From: Arenicola marina
Lineage: Eukaryota; Annelida; Polychaeta; Arenicolidae
Assembly (NCBI GenBank): GCA_964019135.1
Contig: OZ025256.1
Location: 62,001-126,000, forward strand
Direction: 5' to 3'
DNA: 64,000 nt
The notes beneath the pieces are model-generated. The model was not told the origin of the DNA, did no database searches, and saw only the letters and a list, made by a program, of their open reading frames with translations. Position numbers and translations under genes: made by a program. Positions 60,601-64,000 of this stretch are shown here, piece by piece. Position 1 is the stretch's first letter; each line of letters begins with the position of its first letter.

Positions 60601-63578
60601 GTCCGGAGCAGGTCAGTCAGCGGCGAGTCTGGAGCAGGTGGGGCAGTGTGGTGTCCGTAGCAGGTCAGTCAGTGTGGAGTGCGGAGCAGATGGGTCAGTG
60701 TGGTGTCCGGAGCAGGTCAGTCAGCGGCGAGTCTGGAGCAGGTGGGTCAGTGTGGAGTCTGGAGCAGGTGGGTCAGTGTGGTGTCCGGAGCAGGTCAGTC
60801 AGCGGCGAGTCTGGAGCAGGTGGGTCAGTGTGGAGTCTGGAGCGGGTGGGTCAGTGTGCAGTCCGGAGCAGGTGGGTCAGTGTGGGGTCCGGAGCAGGTG
60901 GGTCAGTGTGGAGTCCGGAGCAGGTGGGTCAGTATGGTGTCCGGAGCAGGTGGGTCAGAGTGCAGTCCGGAGCAGGTGGGTCAGTGTGGAGTCCAGAGCA
61001 GTAGGGTCAGAGTGCAGTCCGGAGCAGGTGGGTCAGTATGGTGTCCGGAGCAGGTGGGTCAGAGTGCAGTCCGGAGCAGGTGGGTCAGTGTGGAGTCCAG
61101 AACAGGTGGGTCAGAGTGTAGTCCGAAGCAGGTGGGTCAGTGTGGTGTCCGGAGCAGGTGGGTCAGAGTGCAGTCCGGAGCAGGTGAGTCAGTGTGGAGT
61201 CCGGAGCAGGTGGGTCAGTGTATAGTCCGGAGCAGGTGAGTCAGTGTGGAGTCCGGAGCAGGTGGGTCAGTGTATAGTCCGGAGCAGGTGAGTCAGTGTG
61301 GAGTCCGGAGCAGGTGGGTCAGAGTGCAGTCCGTGTATAGTCCGGAGCAGGTGGGTCAGTGTGGAGTCTGGAGCAGGTGGGTCAGTGTATAGTCCGGAGC
61401 AGGTGGGTCAGTGTGGTGTCCGGAGCATGTGGGTCAGTGTGGTGGCTGGAGCAAATGGGTCAGTGTGGAATCCGAAGCACTTTGAAGTTCCATTACCTGC
61501 TAACTTGTCTTGTTTTTTCAGGTAAAACGGAAACTACGAAGTTGATGGTCCAGCACATTGCTCAGCTTTGTAAGGATGAGTCTTCAGACCTGCATGACCG
61601 TATTGTACAGGTAAATGTGTGCTTCTGTTTGTAGAAGTAGAGCGTAAGGGGGGGGGGGGCTGCAATAGCGAAGTGCTTCAAAGTACTGAAGTTGACCTAA
61701 GACATTAGAGCACGAACTTCTGTGCCATGTATGCTATGACCTTCTGGGTATGACCTTCACTTAAACCTTGAGCTTTGACCCTGGCTATCGTGGAAGTTAA
61801 CCCCCCTCTGGTCCTGGAGGCTTTCTTTGAGGTGCGCGGGGTAACCCTTAGATTGACCTTGACGTTCACACCTGGTTGCCCCTCTTTTGCTGAGGCTCGA
61901 ATGGTGATATTGTTCGTTTGACCTTGACCTTTGTCCGTGGTTGTTTTGCAGATCAACCCCCTCTTAGAGGCGTTCGGTAACGCTCGCACTGTGATAAACA
62001 ACAACAGCAGTCGATTCGGCAAGTTCATCCAACTACTGTTTGACACGGAGGGACGGATCCTCGGCGGTGAGTCGGCCATTGTTCGTGGCATGAATATGTC
62101 TAGGCCCCGGATGTCGGATAGTACTTCTTCCGGGTTTGTATTATTCCAGTTCAAGTAGCGTAATGTACATATTATTCCGTTTTCCAGTTTCGAGTGGCCT
62201 AGCTTTTTAAAATTAAATTAAAGTTAAATTTTATAAATTTCGCCCCAAAAAGTGTGGGCCGGGACCCGGACCCGGATCCCCACCCCCGCTGGACACGCCC
62301 CTGGAAAGTGTGATATGAAACACAGCTTTGAGTTGCTTTGATATTAAGAAAATGATCATATATCACCATAAATGACAAAAGTGCATATCCAAAAAAAAAT
62401 CGCGAACCCACCTTTTAACGTTCAGCGATTTTGTGAATTGAACAACTGCTTGTTGCAATCTGCTTTTGCTTACAAAAAAAAAGATTTTATTCAACGTCGT
62501 TATTAAAAGTAAATAAACAGCATTAGCATTTAAACAAGTTCTAAGAACCGTCGTGCTGGACCTAAATCTACCATGCTCGTTTTCAGCTCAGCTGACGGAA
62601 TATTTGCTAGAGAAATCTCGCGTGGTTTCACAAGGACCCGGCGAGAGGAGTTTCCACATATTTTACTACATGTTCGCTGGACTCAGCGAGACACAGCTAA
62701 AGGCCAACCTGCTCTACCAGCCCGAAAAACACAGGTTTGGAATATATCACTCTCAAATATTGTGTAGTGGTTAGCGCACTAGACCGAAGACCAATATGTC
62801 CTGGGGGTCTCCCTGGTGTAGTTATTTAGCGCGCTACACCTCAGATCAATAGATCCTGGCAGCCTCCCTGGTGTAGTGGTTAGCGCACTAGACCGCACAC
62901 CAATACGGCGTATTGTCCTCTGTGCTAGTACTTAAATATAACACATTAATACATTATTTGCTTATATCCGATTAGTTAATACACTTGTTCATACGTGTAT
63001 TTAGGTTAAACTAGTACAGTGCGTGTTCATATTAGGTAAATTATGACTATGTCGTTTAATGTCAGGCTAGTTTGTTTTCCACAATAGTACACTAACCGCA
63101 TACATCTTTGCATTTTATGCAGTCCAAATCACAAGCAACTGCACACACCAATTATCACTAACCCATCACAGCCGGTTTTTTTTTTCGGGTGGGGAGTGGC
63201 GAGAGGAGTACGGTTCTACTTTCAAGGTCAGGGCCGGTGGCACAGCTTTAACAACATAAAATATATTTTTATTATGAATATTAATTAATTTGTTTCTTTG
63301 ACTCACCTCAGACATGACAATCTAGAGTAAATTGTTGAATACGCTCCTATCTGGTGGGGAATTTCAGTGCTGAATATTCTTACTGTCGTATATGTAACAC
63401 AAGAATCTGATTGCCATTAGCAGCCTGACCATGTTGTAATAAGTTGTCTTTGCTCGTCAGAATCTTACAACCCGGGGATGGGTCCTCGGTGTATCAGTCG
63501 GACGAGGAGTGGAACCACAACAAGACGATGTGGGCGAGACTTCACGAGATCATGAAGACCGTCGGCTTCAATAAACAA
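54618..63578 (+). CDS. Unconventional myosin, class III-like: N-terminal motor, partial
   Basis: Seven exons join in frame: 54618-54725, 56474-56539, 60161-60299, 61522-61610, 61952-62066, 62587-62734, 63461-63578 (261 codons, continuing past the window). All introns are GT-AG. It encodes an actin-based ATPase motor. Motifs in order: HVDDLATL...RYENDLIY (1-36); [16 protein letters not shown] (37-52); [16 protein letters not shown]-loop GESGAGKT (100-107, split by intron 3); [10 protein letters not shown]; switch [10 protein letters not shown] (150-158); [27 protein letters not shown]. Spacing of VDDLA and of the segment between IYGPE and PPH fits metazoan MYO3 best, but classes other than III are not excluded. 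The ATG has an in-frame TAA 15 nt upstream (54603), so no kinase domain is fused in this transcript form. Exon 3 is flanked by arrays copied from its own splice sites. Confidence 0.9.
54880..55615. repeat. ~34-bp minisatellite in myosin intron 1, partly degenerate
   Basis: Units with core ctgtgataaatcaatgttaa and atatactacatg are nearly identical from 55200 to 55610 and progressively diverged leftward to about 54880. Confidence 0.85.
55690..56310. repeat. 20-bp minisatellite in myosin intron 1
   Basis: About 31 units of exactly 20 bp (tatgtacaatcactggacgt) in near-perfect register. The array ends about 165 bp before exon 2. It has no resemblance to exon sequence. Confidence 0.95.
57180..57265 (+). 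repeat. tRNA-derived SINE S1 fragment in myosin intron 2
   Basis: The gcggccagggcgtggtccaa then atcccacctgtgcc segment matches the S1 B-box region at 46786. The fragment directly abuts the left end of the 51-bp array. Confidence 0.5.
57268..60180 (+). repeat. 51-bp splice-acceptor minisatellite before myosin exon 3
   Basis: About 57 units. Each contains ctgtaccctcgaatccccag (pyrimidine-rich tract plus AG) followed by ttcggcctgctgtacactca. The genuine exon 3 start is ccccag/attggcctgctgtacactga at 60161, so the unit spans the intron end plus about 20 bp of exon. A variant with ccccagatggg alternates in the middle (58420-59150), giving 102-bp dimers. The unit equals 17 codons, so frames stay open on both strands for hundreds of codons. 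Confidence 0.96.
60281..61482 (+). repeat. 26-bp splice-donor minisatellite after myosin exon 3
   Basis: About 45 units of gtccggagcag/gtgggtcagtgtgga type. The genuine exon 3 end and donor is gagtctggagcag/gtgggt (60299/60300). Several units (for example at 60328, 60610, 60721 and 60798) also copy agcggcgagtctggagcag, the DNA encoding part of the P-loop. Each unit carries a potential AG/GTGGGT donor. Confidence 0.96.
62762..62905 (+). repeat. Tandem half-tRNA units in myosin intron 6
   Basis: Two and a half copies (period about 55 bp) of tccctggtgtagtggttagc plus gcactagacc, which is a tRNA 5' half with an A-box but no B-box. It begins 27 bp after the exon 6 donor. Related to SINE S4 at 50525-50655. 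Confidence 0.6.
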
Positions 63579-63629
63579 GTAGGGTGCATTTGGAAACGCT
63601 TCACATTGGTGTTGGTGTATACTCATCCA

Positions 63630-63896
63630 GGAAAGGATCCAGGAATTTGAAAGGGGGGGGGCACTGAAAACTTGCGACCGAGGGGGGGGGATGGTCCCCT
63701 CCGCCTCAGATAGCGTTCTTCCTCAACAAAAGGAGGGAGGTCCACGCCGCTTCAGATAGCGTTCTTCCTCAAAGGGGGGGGGGGGGGTTTCGACGCCTCG
63801 GATGACCTACATTTTGCATTGAAAAACGGCATTATTCCTCAAAAAGGGGGGAATCCGGATCCCCCGTACCGCCCCCTCCCTCGATCCGCCCTTGCA
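63630..63896. mobile_element. Candidate MITE with ggatcc-rich ends and G-runs
   Basis: The left end ggatccaggaatttgaaagg and right end ccctcgatccgcccttgca, with an internal duplication (cctcagatagcgttcttcct at 63704 and 63751), suggest a non-autonomous element of the G-run type. A similar end (gacacgcccctgg) appears at 62291. Confidence 0.4.
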
Positions 63897-64000
63897 CTCA
63901 TCCAATATATTTTCATTTTAGGGTCAGTGTTCTACATTGTGTGTTTGTCCACAGCACCCATAAACAGGGCGTTTCTTTGTGTGTAACTTTCGCCTGTATT

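Noticed and set aside
60210-61239. Three overlapping 186-287-codon ORFs after myosin exon 3
   Set aside because: The stop-free 26-bp donor array read in three frames. It belongs to intron 3.

Overview
The window is metazoan nuclear DNA with the character of a marine lophotrochozoan invertebrate, possibly a mollusc (low confidence). It has small exons with GT-AG introns, many tRNA-derived SINEs, foldback MITE-like repeats, G/C homopolymers, and an exceptional density of minisatellites. No bacterial genes, operons, rRNA, confident functional tRNA genes or CRISPR arrays are visible.

Layout. 1-2.2 kb: two minisatellites. 2.35-6.1 kb: a decayed L1/Tx1-type LINE interrupted by a young, non-autonomous Ty3-like LTR element. 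6.1-22.9 kb: gene-poor DNA with foldback elements, dispersed repeat pairs and CRE-type (TGACGTCA) clusters. 22.98-25.23 kb (+) and 31.33-33.48 kb (-): two convergent paralogous three-exon genes for four-pass membrane proteins of the claudin/PMP22 superfamily, with identical intron phases and an identical exon 2 length. 33.8-53 kb: large arrays, SINEs, MITEs, a 200-N gap flanked by a 72-bp duplication, and a pogo/Tigger-like transposase relic. 54.6-63.6 kb (+): the first seven coding exons of an unconventional, class III-like myosin motor, which continues past the right edge.

Main discovery. Several minisatellites are built from the genes' own exon edges. Myosin exon 3, which encodes the P-loop, is preceded by about 57 copies of a 51-bp unit made of its own 3' splice site plus exon start. 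It is followed by about 45 copies of a 26-bp unit made of its own exon end plus 5' splice site. Exon 2 of the + strand claudin-like gene is preceded by 13 extra copies of a 53-bp unit with the same design (polypyrimidine tract, AG, 35 bp of exon). A 28-bp array after this gene copies its last codons and stop codon. Two arrays in the - strand paralog start within about 10-20 bp of a donor site and of the stop codon. Exon-edge amplification thus recurs in three genes.

All gene calls were made by reading translations, splice consensus and paralog alignment by eye. No database search was possible. The long open frames across the arrays are by-products of stop-free repeat units and are not annotated as genes.
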